From the NCBI GenBank assembly GCA_037176845.1, contig JAYKXP010000003.1:744001-808000 (forward strand): DNA of 64,000 nt, written 5' to 3'. Shown here in pieces: positions 1 through 12,181 of the stretch. Source of the DNA: Paramarasmius palmivorus. Its lineage: Eukaryota; Basidiomycota; Agaricomycetes; Agaricales; Marasmiaceae. Position numbers and translations under genes: made by a program. Numbering within the stretch: position 1 is the first letter of the stretch; each line of letters opens with the position of its first letter. The notes under the pieces are model-generated. The model was given only the letters and a program-made list of their open reading frames with translations. It made no database searches and was not told the DNA's origin.

Positions 1-623
1 CCCAAAGAGCACCCTTACGATCAACCCTAATGCTCACGTTTTTCTTCATCCACCTGGCGCTGAGAACTACGACACAGCGACTACCTGCGCAACGGGCGAT
101 CACCGAGTCGCAGACCACGGAGTCTACCCACTGGGACCAGACCTGCCTGATTATCGTAAGTCTTTCAGAATACTCATGTTCACAATGTTAAGCCTCCTCG
201 AAGCCGGCGAGTCCCCTGCAGCCTTTGACCTTACAAAGATGACCCATCCCCTGCCAGCACGAAGACATAGAAATTACCCTTGGTACACTCCAGGAGGCGA
301 AGATAAGCGATGGCTCGGCTCCGGTGAAATTGAAGAAGATGGCTTAAAGTGGGTAGGAGGCATGATGTTCGTGCAAACCTTCCGGACTCGGTGATGTATT
401 CTAATTCCTTGGATTCTGCAGGGTGCTAGCACAACTGGTCGGCCCTCGGACCCTAGAAACTGGGGACGGTGACGGCTTCGTTCCTCTGCAAGACTTGGAT
501 TTGGTTCAAGGACCCGGACGACATCAATACACCTCTTTCCTATGGCATGATCTCTGGGCCATCGCGCCTTGGCTAGAAGAAAGGATCACACGGAAGATTG
601 ATGGACCAGGGTTAGGAAATTGA
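1..623 (+). CDS. Hypothetical protein, 3' part only
   Basis: This is the C-terminal end of a gene that begins before the window. Three exons join in phase: 2-155, 204-390 and 422-623. The introns are short and canonical (gtaag at 156; gtgatg at 391, ending in ctgcag), and the join phases are 1 then 2. The readable part, about 180 residues, is rich in Pro, Gly, Asp and Trp and ends KIDGPGLGN before the stop. I see no signal peptide, membrane segment or catalytic motif that I recognise, so no function is given. The phase-consistent joins make coding status likely; identity is unknown. Confidence 0.6.
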
Positions 624-1281
624 ACGGTGAGTCGAGTAGTTGTATAAAACTCTTTGACCATACTTGCCAAGTAGTCGTCTACATTGCATGAATAAAGGAA
701 GGTCGCGTCCAAAAGCTGGCGAAGCATGCGCGTTCTGCTCTTTAAACTTCCATTTCCTCCCCACCTATGGCTAGGAACAAAGCGCCAACGCCGTTTATCA
801 TATCATATCATATCACTTTCTTTCCTTTGTCAATCCATTTCTGGGTGAGACATCCAACTCAGGTACAAACAATGCAAAAAAGCGACCTTCTTTTGTTCTG
901 ATACTTCTGATGCGGAAGAATAGCGCTACATCACTGCCATACTCTTCACAAAACGGAGTTCCGGCCGGCTTTGACGCGACGAATTTTCGATCCGCTCTCC
1001 AACGCTTGTTCTTTGGGCGCATTATCCGACAAGGAAGACAATAACCTTTATTAGATTCGAAGTGGGGATCGAAAGAAAGGATCCTTTTGCACCGACGACC
1101 GAGTCGGGTGGCACATGTGTCAGCCATTGGTAATATAAACCGAAGTGGTCCCAACAATATGCTTTCGTCTGCGCCTTTCCTTTCCTCTATCAACTAATTC
1201 GCCACTTCAACGTTGCGGGACAGCGTTTAATCTATTCACCTATCCATCCTACGATCAATTTCTCTAACGTTCTTTACCACT
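624..1281. other. Intergenic region with TATCA pentamer tract
   Basis: No convincing gene is seen here; the open frames on both strands lack family features. It holds four tandem copies of the pentamer TATCA at 796-815. An ATTGG (inverted CCAAT) at 1125-1129 and an AT-rich taatataaa at 1131-1139 could be promoter parts of the zinc-finger gene starting at 1282. The promoter reading is inference. Confidence 0.4.
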
Positions 1282-2517
1282 ATGCCTCGAGAGGTTCGTT
1301 TTCTGAGATTTGTTTCTCGATATGTCCTTGCACTAACTGTTGCAATAGTATCATTGTGACAGGGAAGGTTGCGACAAGGTGTTCCCGAGAAAGGGAGATT
1401 TGCGGCGCCATATACTTGGGGTTCATGATAACGCAAGGTACGATATTAGCAGCTGCTCATCGACGCCAGCTCATGTTGTATCAGAGCCTATCGGTGTAAG
1501 AAATGCCCCAAAGCCTTCAACCAACGTTCTGGGTTGCAGACGCACGAGAATACCCAGTGAGTGCTTGAATAAAATTGACCCAACAATTCCTGATCTTTTG
1601 ACAGCACTGGAAATAAACCTCACAAATGTCCCGCAGAAGGATGTGGAAGAGGTTTCGGCGATCCATCTTCATGTACAAGGCATTTCAGGGAAACTCACGG
1701 CAACTATGCATTGTACGCATGCCCCATTGAAGGTTGCACTTCACGGTACGTAGCACTTCCTTCCCCAGTCCAAGTTTCTCATACATGCTCGCCGACAGCA
1801 TCAAACGCCGTGCTACGTTCAGGAACCATGTAAAAACACATGGTGTGATACTCACCGGTCCCGAGATCGAGAAGTGCAATATCAACAGAGAGGAAAGGTT
1901 CTCTGCGTCTGCCTCTCCTGTTGCTGGTCCTTCGACTCTTCCTCCCATCCAAACGCCTCTGCCTCCGCCTCCACCACTGTTCTTCACGCCCGTTCCTCCA
2001 CCTCCATGTCACGGTATCTACGATGGCTCTTTCCATACTCATGGTAAGTTTGACCTGCTCCCGTTACCTTCGTTGCGACTAAACCTTTTGTATAGACAAC
2101 ACGTCTGCATTTGCCAGTGGATTCTCAACATCCGCAGCATATGCCAATCACTTGCCTCAAACGCATGAAAACGTTCCCTACGACCATTCAGCGCCTTATC
2201 TAGAACAACCACTCCCTAACAATAATATGTACTCTACCTCGTCATCTCGATCTTCTTCTCAGCCCCCGGAGCTGGTTTACTCTTCTTCCTCTTCATCCAA
2301 TGCCTCTTCTCCGCCTGCCTGTCTTACTCCTGAGCCACTCATTCCGCAGCAGGTGGACACTATGCGGCTCTTCGAAGCAGAGGATTCTATGAAATCTTTC
2401 ATGGAGGCTCTGGCGTCGGGTTCTTGGCCCGACTCAGGACCATCAGAGCCCTACAACCATTCTTACGACTTTTTTGGACATGGATTGGGGGACAATGGGG
2501 CTCCGCGTCAAGCTTAG
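1282..2517 (+). CDS. C2H2 zinc-finger transcription factor
   Basis: A likely nuclear DNA-binding regulator with successive C2H2 fingers. The coding part of exon 1 is only 12 nt (MPRE). It joins to YHCDREGCDKVFPRKGDLRR..H, then a second finger (YRCKKCPKAFNQRSGLQTH), a third (KCPAEGCGRGF with a later HFRETH), and a degenerate fourth (ACPIEGCTSR with H..KTH). After the fingers comes a long Pro/Ser-rich tail (runs of P, S and N) ending GDNGAPRQA. Such low-complexity tails are common in fungal activators. Introns lie near 1294-1348, 1439-1490, 1557-1603, 1746-1797 and 2044-2095. The DNA target and physiological role cannot be told from the sequence. Confidence 0.85.
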
Positions 2518-2930
2518 ATAGCAATTGACCGCGAAAGAAGTTATCTATATACTCTACTAATTGGCGCGCTTAATATACTTTACCCATATTTGTAGGTTCC
2601 GACGTCGACTTGTAGCAATAGTTCGTATTCCCGCACTTCAAACAGATGTATCACTTTGATTTTGTTTATACCCCACTTGAACGCTCTTAAATCATTAAAA
2701 ACCTATACATATCCTTGTCGAAACATTTCAGCCACATCGCGTAACCGAGAGACGTGCGGGAAGACGTGATCACTCCGACGCGTTGCCAAACAAACACGGA
2801 AATTTTGTTTACTGTCACCATCCCCATCCTGGTGGCAGTACCATCATCCTTCACAATACCTTCTCTCTGTATCTGTTTATCACGCTTTCTTCTGATCAAG
2901 AGCCGCTATTTACGACCGTATCCGAGGAGT
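2518..2930. other. Intergenic region between zinc-finger and USP genes
   Basis: Tandem-oriented spacer. Open frames run through it on the plus strand, but the conserved deubiquitinase model is best started at the ATG at 2931. An ACGCGT hexamer lies at 2779-2784. Nothing else is recognised. Confidence 0.4.
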
Positions 2931-5091
2931 ATGTTAGCCTCGCCCCTTATTCCGATGGGACAACCGAATTTTTCTTCAAAGCATGCGGAATCGGACCAAT
3001 ATCGACCGGCAAAAGACCTGGAAGCTTTCAATGCACTCTTGCCACCCCCGATTGAATTCATAGAAGGATCTTCCACGGGTTCGTTAGCTGTCGCAGAAGG
3101 TAAATACGAGCCTATAAATGCATCACCAAAATTATCAAAGGCGGACAGGGCTGAGGTGCGTAGTCATTGCATCCATTTTCTGGATGAAAGGCTTATCAGG
3201 TGTCTGTAGCGGCCACAGAAGCCCCAAACGCCAGCTCCGCTTGCATCGACACCGAACAATGCCAATATATCCTCTTCCCGACCCAATACCCCCGCTACAA
3301 CTCCTTCAAAGACCCCCGCCAAAACAAAATCGTTATATAATGGCGACATCGAGCTTTCATGGCCCAAAGCGGCCACGCTAGCCTCAGGGTTATTCAATAA
3401 CGGCAATACCTGTTTCCTGAACAGCGCACTGCAATGTCTACTTCATACACCACCATTACTCCATGTTCTGTTGGCACATAACCCCAACAACTGTTCGTCG
3501 TGTAGATCTCCCACCCAAAATCACTGCTGATCTTTCAATAGGTAAATCCAAGGCATTCTGTATGACTTGCGGTCTACGCAATGTCGCGATCCAGGCTCAC
3601 AAGTCAAAAACACCTTTTTCACCCAGTCCAATCACGAACAAATTACAAGGTACGTTTGGCCAGACTGATTGATATATCGACCGTTCTAACAGAGCGCTGT
3701 AGCAATCGCAAAACACATGCGTCGCGGGCGGCAAGAAGACTCACATGAGTTCCTTAGATATGCCATTGATTCGTTGCAAAAATCATGTTTGGCCGGTTTA
3801 CCTCCGTGAGTATGAGTCAAGCGTTTACACTGGCGAAAGACTTATCCCTCCTCAGGAAAATTGATCACAAGCTCGCCGAAACGACGTGGGTACACAAGAT
3901 CTTTGGAGGTCGGCTACGTTCCCGCGTAACATGTCGTGAATGTGGCTACAACAGCGATACCTTCGACAGTATATTGGACCTCAGTATAGACATCCATCAC
4001 ACGCAGCACCTCAACGCAGCACTCCGAAAGTTCGTCGCGCCCGATTATTTAAAGGGAGCTGACAAGTACAAATGTGAAAAGTATGGCCTCTCTTAACACC
4101 CATAAGTGTAGCACTCACCGGCTATGACAGGTGTAAGAAGCATGTAAATGCTGAAAAGCGATTCACAATACATGATGCACCGACGGTGCTCACAGTCCAC
4201 TTCAAACGGTTTTCTCCTATGGGCCACAAGATCGGACACGGTGTTGACTACGACGAACATCTCTCGCTGGAACCATTCATGAGCGACGGACAGTATGGAC
4301 CTCGTTACAATCTGTATGGGATTATCTGTCACGCTGGTGGTGGTCCAAACTCGGGACACTATTATGCGTATGTGAAGAGTCGTGAAGGCAGATGGTACGA
4401 GATGAACGACGAGTCGGTTACGCCAGTTCAGAGTGGAGGCTCTGCTCCTCGGATAAAGAATGCATATGTGCTCTTTTATCTGAAGAATAAGGGCCAGAAG
4501 TTGGAATCAGTCATGCAATTCTCGTCGACAGGGAACAAAAAGACGACCCTCGCTGCTGCGATGAAGAAGAGGAAGCTTCAGGAGGAGGGCGATGACCAGG
4601 AAGATCAGGGAGAAAAGGTCTCGAAACCGTTTATTGGACCTGTTCTTCCATCTACACCAGGCTCCGACGACAATCCTCCGGACTCCAAGCGCCCAAAGTT
4701 GGATATCGGCGATCCTCAAGCGGACTCGATTAAAAAGAAAATCGACGCCGCAAAGGCTGCGCAAACAGTTTTATCCAATTTGGCTACCAACTACGCCTCT
4801 GACGACGAAGGGCCAGAAGAAACAGGCTCCAAACTCAATGGTCACTCGAACTCATCACCACCTAAATCACAAAGCTCCCCCGCTCAACCGCCGTCAAACA
4901 CCGCCGGCAATGCCATTCCTCCCTCTTCCTTCTACGGAACCCCCGTTTCCAAAAAGCCATTACAATCGCGAGATGGTTCGACTCCTGCAGATCGGCATGC
5001 AAAGTGGAAGAGTGACTCTTTTAATCCTTACAGTAATAGAATTACAACATACAAGAAGAAGAAGAACAGAGGCCTAGCGAGAGGTCTCTAG
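2931..5091 (+). CDS. Ubiquitin carboxyl-terminal hydrolase (USP family, UBP/USP36-like)
   Basis: A cysteine protease that removes ubiquitin from proteins. Six exons join in phase to about 640 residues. The Cys box reads [18 protein letters not shown], with catalytic Cys in GNTCFLN. The His box reads [20 protein letters not shown], followed by the Asp/Asn region WYEMNDESV. Between them are a zinc-binding CMTC...CREC pair of CxxC knuckles and the QEDSHEFLR motif typical of USPs. The N-terminal 75 residues are Ser/Pro-rich. The C-terminal 190 or so are charged, Lys-rich and low-complexity, ending [11 protein letters not shown], a likely nuclear or nucleolar targeting tail as in the USP36/Ubp10 group (inference). 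The start at 2931 is chosen as the first ATG giving a compact N-terminus; the frame is open further upstream. Confidence 0.92.
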
Positions 5092-5719
5092 GTCATTGCT
5101 ATCATTTTTCTCAAGGACGTCATTCCCCGCATATCCTGTACCATCATATGCTTAGACTTCAGGTCAATGTAATGTATACGATGCAAGCATTTATCAATTC
5201 TGCAGTCCGACTCAATTATATCAGCACCACTGATTACGAGCATGGCCGCCCCGAGGTCCCCATAGTGACAATGAGGTCAGTTAAACCTAGCTTTTACATA
5301 CTCAACAGCATCACTGACCAAAAGATTAAGCGCCCATGCGTCTTATACTTTGATCGGTGGAGTATGTGGATGACCCCAAAAGCATAGCTGAATATTCCGA
5401 AATGGGGCCAGTGAGGCCACTTTCGACTTTCAACTAATCCTGAATCACTGGCTCGTTTCTGCCGCCGCGTTCAGGCATTTCAGGGAAGATATGCTTAGTG
5501 GTGGTGCGAACTTCGGCCATTTGGAGTGCCTGATGTTGCTGCGGCGTCGACGCGTCGCGTCTAAATTGGGATTGCCACTTTTACTCAGTCACCGCCTCCA
5601 CCAGGCATCGGGTTATTTCTGTCCAGATCCACAGGAGGCTACGGCATTTCAATTTTACGATGATGCGTGTACATCTTTTATAGTCTTTAGTCCTATTTTT
5701 TCCACTCTTCCTTTCCACC
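5092..5719. other. Intergenic region upstream of KRE6-like gene
   Basis: I see no supported gene. The last 60 bases are pyrimidine-rich (tttttccactcttcc just before the ATG at 5720), as is common at fungal transcription starts. An ACGCGT lies at 5550-5555 inside a GC-rich patch. Confidence 0.4.
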
Positions 5720-8247
5720 ATGTCCCCTCGACTCTACCGCCCAGTACCATCTTTTGCGTATCAACGCACCTTTTCCTGGGAAGATAAGGTCAGTCGATCG
5801 CTCTTCTGGAATCCTCAGTGATTACTGACCCATAGGCCCAGAGATCGTCTGAAAGTCGATATTCAGCAGGTACTGAGTCGCGGCTTCTCAATTCCATTTC
5901 CGGGAGAGTGAGTGGTCAACATCATGGTAATACTCTGGTCAGCTCACACAACATTTCTGCAGTATTCTCTGCCCCCCAACCCACAACAATGGCCATTCAA
6001 CGTATCTCCCAGCGTTCCAGAACCTGACGACGACATACACAATCCTGTTGTGAAGAATGGCAAATTCGTAGACCCAGTGCACATGCACCTCTCATCAAGA
6101 GGAGTGCTGAACTATGGGTGTCTGTCTATCCTTCTTATTGGTCTCCTTACACTCTTGTACGTGTCAGGCCGTCTTGCTGTTGTCTCAATGCTCACCTTGA
6201 CCGTATTCCAGTGTCGGCTATCCTATCCTTACTTACGCTCGACGTTCTGAATTGCAGAGGGCGGGATATAATCTTGGAGGGATCAATGCCTCGGGCCAGG
6301 TATGAATGTGCCTGTCTTCAAATATCTTGCGCTCAAAGAGACGGCAGATCCCTGATATTGGCAACTTCGGTCTAATAGATTTAGACACGCCTCGAGATGC
6401 ATACACCAAAACTTCCCTGAGAGATGGATCAGAGTGGACTTTGGTGTTCTCGGATGAATTTAACAAGGACGGAAGGTCTTTTTATCCTGGAGACGATCCC
6501 TACTGGGAAGCAGTTGACGTGAGTTGTTTGCCTGCTTGCTTTCCTTTGTCTCTGACACTGCTTTAGTTGCATTACTGGGCCGTAGGTGGTCTTTGGTGCA
6601 TCTATATCTCAACCATTCACGTTTTCAAAGACCGGAAATCTCGAGTGGTATTCGCCCGAAGCTGTTACTACAGCGAACGGATCACTTGTCATCACATTCT
6701 CTGAGAAGCAGACACACGGCCTAGACTATCAGGGAGGTGCGTATTCCAACAGCCGCTCTTTTTAAACTCCTCTGAGCGATTTAACAGGAATGATTGCAAG
6801 CTGGTAAGCCTGGTGATCTGATATCCGTGCAGTATCTAACGTTGGGTGAAGGAATAAATTTTGCTTTACCGGGGGTCTCCTCGAAGCCTCTGTGCAACTA
6901 CCCGATGCTAGCAACGTGAAGCTCACGCCACTATCATTTTTTACCAAGCTCACCAGCATTGTCACAGGTGGTTGGGATGTGGCCTGCCGTCTGGGCGCTA
7001 GGAAATTTAGGCAGAGCGGGTTACGGTGCAACTTTGGATGGCCTGGTGAGGAACTAGATCAGGTGGCATTCATAGGACTGAGCTGATATTTCACAGTGGC
7101 CTTACACGTACGACTCATGCGACGTAGGCACTGCTCCAAATCAAACAATCAATGGGCAACCCGTCGCTGCGACAATCGACGGTTACGAAGACGCTAATTA
7201 CGCACTATCTTACCTCCCCGGACAACGGTTATCCAGGTGCACCTGTAGCGATAGTGTACACCCAGGACCCCAGCACTCCGATGGGTCGTTTGTGGGCAGA
7301 GGAGCGCCAGAGATAGATTCGTTTGAGGCCCAAGTATCGAATCAAATCGGAGGAGTATCGCAGTCTGCGCAGTGGGCAGTGAGTAACACGATACTCGGGT
7401 TGTCATCGACTTGAAATGCGTACACTTTTTGACAGCCTTTCAACGACAAATATGTATGGAAGAACACGTCGGACAATCTAATTATCAACGATCCATCGAT
7501 TTCCGAGCTCAACAGCTACATTGGTGGGAAAACTCAACAAGCTACCTCCGTCGTTACGCAAACGAATCAAGAGTGCTATGAGCTTTCTTCCGACCCCTGC
7601 TTTTCCGTATATGGGTTTGAGGCAAGTTCTTGTTGCTCTGCACATCTATTATTCTGATAGGAAGCTTATTTGAACTCACAGTATCAACCTGGTGGGTTTA
7701 TGATGTTCTTTATGTCTTGATGACACCAACTAAAGGATATACCTTTTGGATGCAGGCTTTGATGATGCGGTGAGCAAGTCTCCACAATAAATCAAGGATT
7801 TGGGCCTGACTTTGATTGCACAGTACATAACGTGGATTTCAGACAACAAACAGGCATGGACGATCAATGTAGGAGGCCTGGCTGCCGACAGTGCCGTAGA
7901 GATATCTGCAAGACCTATCCCGCAAGAGCCAATGGTTCGTGACAATTAAAGGCACTTTGTTCGACCTAATCGTCCTCTCGCAGTATATCATCATGAACCT
8001 TGGGATGTCAAGAAACTTTGGAGATGTGGATCTAGAGCACCTCACCTTTCCCAATCATATGCGCGTTGACTGGGTCCGCGTATACCAGAACCCCAAGAAT
8101 ATAAACATAGGATGTGATCCCAAAGACTTTCCGACGCAGGACTATATCAATCAACACCTGGAGGCCTATCAAAACCCAAACTTGACGACTTGGGTGGACG
8201 ACTACAAACAACCCTGGCCGAAGAATAGCCTAGTCAGCGGCTGCTAG
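5720..8247 (+). CDS. KRE6: KRE6/SKN1-family beta-1,6-glucan synthesis protein (GH16-like)
   Basis: A type II membrane protein of the secretory pathway needed in fungi for cell-wall beta-1,6-glucan. A cytosolic N-tail (MSPRLYRP...) leads into one membrane segment ([16 protein letters not shown]) and a large lumenal GH16-like domain. Landmarks in order: [83 protein letters not shown], the GH16 catalytic motif EIDSFE (codons at 7310-7327), QYNxxx-type ending and [13 protein letters not shown]. It ends KNSLVSGC. At least ten short introns are needed, and all checked joins keep phase, for example gtgagt at 5909 giving SISGR/YSLPPN. About 640 residues, normal for the family. KRE6 and SKN1 cannot be told apart here. 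Confidence 0.9.
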
Positions 8248-8498
8248 ATGCAGTAAAATCGTAATCCATGGACACTAACTTTGTAGAAGTAGACAACAGA
8301 CAATTTCGCATGGACTTGATGTGTATACTACGTACTCACGACGCTTTCGCGGACTTGCAACGCCATTCCTTGATACTAGATATCGATGTTATACACAGTA
8401 CATTTCAACGTGCACAACATACAAAAACAGGAAAACAGAGTAAGATCCAACAATGCTAAACACTTAAGGTACAATGCAACGAAACAATGAAATAGATA

Positions 8499-11035
8499 TC
8501 ATGTTGTTCTTTGAGCGATCCAAGCCTTCTTAATCCCGTATTCCACAATCTCACCAGCGCACAAGGGTGATAGGCTGGAGGTCGGCTGTACTGTACTAGC
8601 CTTGGAGGATTTCTTCTTGCCCGCCGCTTTAGCGGCTGCCTTTGCTCGAGCAGTAGCCTTAGTAACACATTCTCGCAGCCATTGCTCCAGGTCGATGAGG
8701 CACTCGTAACACTCTTTCTCGGTAAATTGAGACGCAGAGTGTCCAGCCAGCTGTCCTTTACGCGGCGCAGCTGGTGGCTTCAAGCGTTTGCTCTGTAGCA
8801 GCTTGACGAGTAAATAATGAAGCCACTAAAGCGACTTCTTAGTTAAATATCAACGCAAACCTGGGAAGACTTACCATGACGTTTGTCAATGGGTTGAACG
8901 ATCCCCATTGACCGAGATGCTGATCCCTCATCATACGATAAATATCGAATTGATAGTCCCCTTTGAATTTTCGAGGTAAATAGATGTCCATGAGCAAGTT
9001 GTTCAGACAACACGTACCTTCGCCCTCGAACACTTCATCGTCAAAAGGAGTCCAATGAATCGTCTCTCCTCCACTTCCATCCCCCGCATCCATTCTTGCG
9101 AGACCGAGATCAATAAGGGTGACTTGAATACCATTCGATATGTCATCCATGAATGCCTTCACGGGACGAGCTTTAGCGACATTGTTCAGCCGCTGTTCTT
9201 GCATAGGCATGGCTTGATGTACAGGGATGTCTTTGATCAGAATTTGGCCCCAGTGCAGATCTCGATGCTGCCAGAAGTTGTCAATGAGTAGTCAAACTAC
9301 GTAGCAAAGCATACCTCAAATGATACCAGCTGCTCTGCTCTCGCCAATGCTTTAGTTACTTGCCAAAAGATGCTGGCCGCTTGTCGCCAACCGTTCTTGG
9401 TAGCGTTTGTGAATTTGTAGGCTTCCAGGTCTGGTCCGCCGTTCGGTAGCACGATGATAACGTATGCCTGAGAAACGCCAAAAGTGTCTAGGAGAGAGCT
9501 ATCAGCAATCCGATTATGTCGAAGGTGAATACACAGACAAGCCTACCTGGTCGTACGCTTTCCGAGCCATTTTTCTCCAGATACTCGTCCCAGAGCTCGA
9601 GAAGAACCTGTGGATATCGTCCCTTGACCACATAGGTCTTCAGGAGTTTGACAAATCTGTCATCCACGTCGCCCATTGCACGGGTGACAATGATCTCATT
9701 CAGTACGTCTTTCGCATCGCTAGGGAAAGGCCCATCGTCTTCCATAGCAGCTGTGGAAGCGTCCACGCTCTCGTCGCGTATTGGTATCACTTTGAGCACC
9801 ACGTCGCCAATACCAAACACTTCTGAATAGCTAGCCTCGCCCACCTTACGGAACTTCAGGTCGTCAAGCGAGGCTTTGCTATGTGAAGAAGACCGGACAA
9901 CATTGTCGTATGGGAACGTTTCTATAAATGCAGAGAATTCATGCAAGCCACATACATCCTGCTGGCATTCTTCTAGTAGAGGCCGCAAGTACTCGGGGAA
10001 CACTGGGACCACCTTCTCATGAAGGGAATGACCAAGATTCAACCCGGAGAGATCGAGATCGATGTCTAACTCTGAATCAGAGAGCGGAGAAGGTGGACTA
10101 GGTGGAGTGAAAAGTGTTTTGGTACGGCCGGGTCGTAATGGAGTAAGCTGGCGTGGCTTTACGATGGGAGAAAGGGTATGCTTGTACGGTAGGGGTATCG
10201 GGGCATCGATAGACGTGTGCTCGCGTTGTATTAGCCTGGCTAGCGGAGATGGTGGTGGGGGTATCACGACTTCTACGCGGAAATTGGAAGATGGTTTGCG
10301 ACATGGTTGGGGTGAAGAGACCACTTTATTTGAGGGTTTGACGGATTGTTTGACTGGCGAATCAATTCGTTCATCCTCCGACGACTCATCGTCGGATAGT
10401 ATGATGACCGGATTTGGCCGCTTCCTCCGAAGCTGAGTAGGCTTTCGAACCATCTTTCTCTCAGACTCAGAGTCACTGTCTGAATGCCCCTCAAGCACTG
10501 CGTCGGCCTTGGTTGCTGAGACGCGCCGCTCGTGACTGATTGTATGGCCATCAACGTCCAACAGGATAATATCCGTATCCACGAAAGGTTTGATCGTTCT
10601 ACTGACTGGTGTGCCCAGCCCAGATGTGACTCGAGGTTTCTTGGGCATCTTAGCACCAGAAGCAGCCGGTGATCGAGGAAGATTCGGCGGCACCGCCGCC
10701 AAGGGCGTTCGCGAAGGTGTGTTTTCGATGATGTGGTTTGCTGGTGTTGGTGGTACCGACTGAGTTATGGCTTTCGACACCGCTTTAATCCGAAGTGGAG
10801 AGTGCTTCTTCTTTATTCCCTTTGGCGACATCGCTTTCGACTTCTTCAACACAATATTCTCCCTGTTCTTCATCTTCGAAGCAACTGGTGCTAACTGCGG
10901 TGCAGGCATATCATCGAAAATGCTGGGTTCCCGTGGACGCCTGGTTCGAGTGATTGCTCCATCTTCTGTTATGTTAACGATTCGCTGACTACGTTTTCCG
11001 TAGGTATTGACTTGTTTCGTTCTTCCCCCGAGCAT
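8499..11035 (-). CDS. Haspin-like protein kinase (histone H3-Thr3 kinase family)
   Basis: Haspin kinases phosphorylate histone H3 Thr3 on mitotic chromatin. The first exon (11035 down to about 9545) encodes a long basic, Ser/Pro-rich region of about 400 residues, including SPKGIKKKHSPLR, followed by the start of the kinase domain (FRKVGEASYSEVFGIGDVVLKVIP: glycine loop and VAIK-type Lys). Later exons give VLPNGGPDLEAYKF, SIFWQVTKALARAE, the catalytic loop HRDLHWGQI (9267-9244), IDLGLARMD, and the haspin hallmark DYQFDIYRMMR. The C-terminus is Ala/Lys-rich. The domain order and the SIFWQV and DYQFDIYR motifs are haspin-specific. The residue that is usually Asn in HRDxxxxN is Gln here. The gene lies divergently 269 bp from PSF2. 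Confidence 0.9.
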
Positions 11036-11304
11036 TCCACTGAAAAGAGAGCTGCAGAGCCAGACGACTGCAACTGCGAGACCAAAGGAGAGGAATGAGA
11101 ATATAGTAATCGTGGCTGAAATCTACAAGATAATCAATAATGAGTAGATTATGAGCTGAGAATACTCACGCAATATCAGCAAGAGAATAAGATGTTCGTG
11201 GAAGATGAGAGTGCAAAGCAGATGGGCCTCGTGTCCGTGGTCCAATAATTCAACTAGACGCGTTGCATCACATGACCCTGATCTCTTGTTCTCCTCCTAC
11301 ATCC
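11036..11304. promoter_or_regulatory. Shared divergent promoter, haspin / PSF2
   Basis: These 269 bp separate two start codons facing away from each other. They contain CCAAT at 11242-11246 and ACGCGT at 11258-11263, the MCB box core bound by MBF-type G1/S factors in other fungi. PSF2 is a DNA-replication gene, so an MCB box is plausible; the hexamer also occurs elsewhere in the window by chance, so this is only suggestive. Confidence 0.4.
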
Positions 11305-12095
11305 ATGGCCCTTCCTATTTCCTTGCGAACCTCAGCTACTCCTCCAGAATTGGAGCTCATCGCGTCTCAGCAATTGATTGAAATTATTCCCCTCATAGCC
11401 ATGGAGAAGACAGCCTTTATATCGGTTCGCTCCCAATACCCTTAATCGCTCAGCAAAGGCTTGATCAATCCTTGTTCAGGGTGCATACGGCCCCCTGAGA
11501 CCCCCGATGAAAGCAGAAGTACCTTTGTGGATGGCGGCAAACTTGAAGCTGAAAAAGAAGTGCCACATTATTGCACCAAAGTGGTTAAACGTCGGTGTGT
11601 GTCGCGTTTCCTCGTCCCATTCGGTCAGTTGTAACTCAATAGCATAGGATGAACAGAGTTTCTTCAAAACCGTCTACAAGAAGAAACACAGAATCAATCA
11701 TTTAGTCCGATGCCCTTCCGATTCGCGGAGATAGCCAAGATTCTGTTGGATGTGTAAGCCTTTCCTTGTGATTCACGCTGTCCGCCTCCTCACACATACT
11801 GTAGGGCTCCAGATGATATTGAGAACACAGACCAAATACGCTCTCTTTTGAAAGATCTTCGCGAAGCACGTCAAGCAAAGTCTAGAGAAGGTTTAGCTGT
11901 GTTGGATCGTGGTGAAACAAGTGTAAGATTCCGCGTTTTTTTACGCAAACCCTTTGGCTGATCATAGTGCAGATGCCGAATCTGTGCGCAATGGAGATCA
12001 ACGAAATTCGACCCTTTTTCATATACGCAAAGGGTGTCCTTTCACAGCTATATCGTGACTCGTCTGGGCCAGATGCCAGTATGGACATGATGTAA
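11305..12095 (+). CDS. PSF2: GINS complex subunit Psf2
   Basis: Psf2 is part of the four-subunit GINS complex, which with Cdc45 and Mcm2-7 forms the replicative helicase. The start MALPISLRTSATPPELELIASQ leads to LIEIIPL, GAYGPLRPPMKAEVPLWMAANLKLKKKCHIIAPKWLNV, then FSPMPFRFAEIAKILLDV, DDIENTDQIRSLLKDLREARQAKSREGL, and MEINEIRPFFIYAKGVLSQL near the C-terminus. These are the usual Psf2 blocks in order. Introns were placed at 11425, about 11626, about 11750 and about 11923. The second is the least certain: a gtcagt donor gives a phase-correct join into NQSFSPMPFRF. About 210 residues, normal length. The 3' end is convergent with YVC1, with 86 bp between stops. Confidence 0.9.
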
Positions 12096-12181
12096 AAGGG
12101 CATTGTATTTAGTATGAAAGATACCCTCCTGTAAGATACATCGTGAAATTCGTAAATCGTGATATAATATTTCCCGGCCCT

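Noticed and set aside
796..815. TATCA tandem tract considered as a CRISPR-like or satellite repeat
   Set aside because: Only four 5-bp units with no spacers; a simple microsatellite.
813..1193. 126-codon minus-strand open frame
   Set aside because: No family feature, overlaps the presumed promoter of the zinc-finger gene, and is composed of mixed charged residues typical of random frames.
10062..10436. Gly/Ser-rich plus-strand frame
   Set aside because: It is antisense to the low-complexity part of the haspin exon and mirrors its codon pattern.
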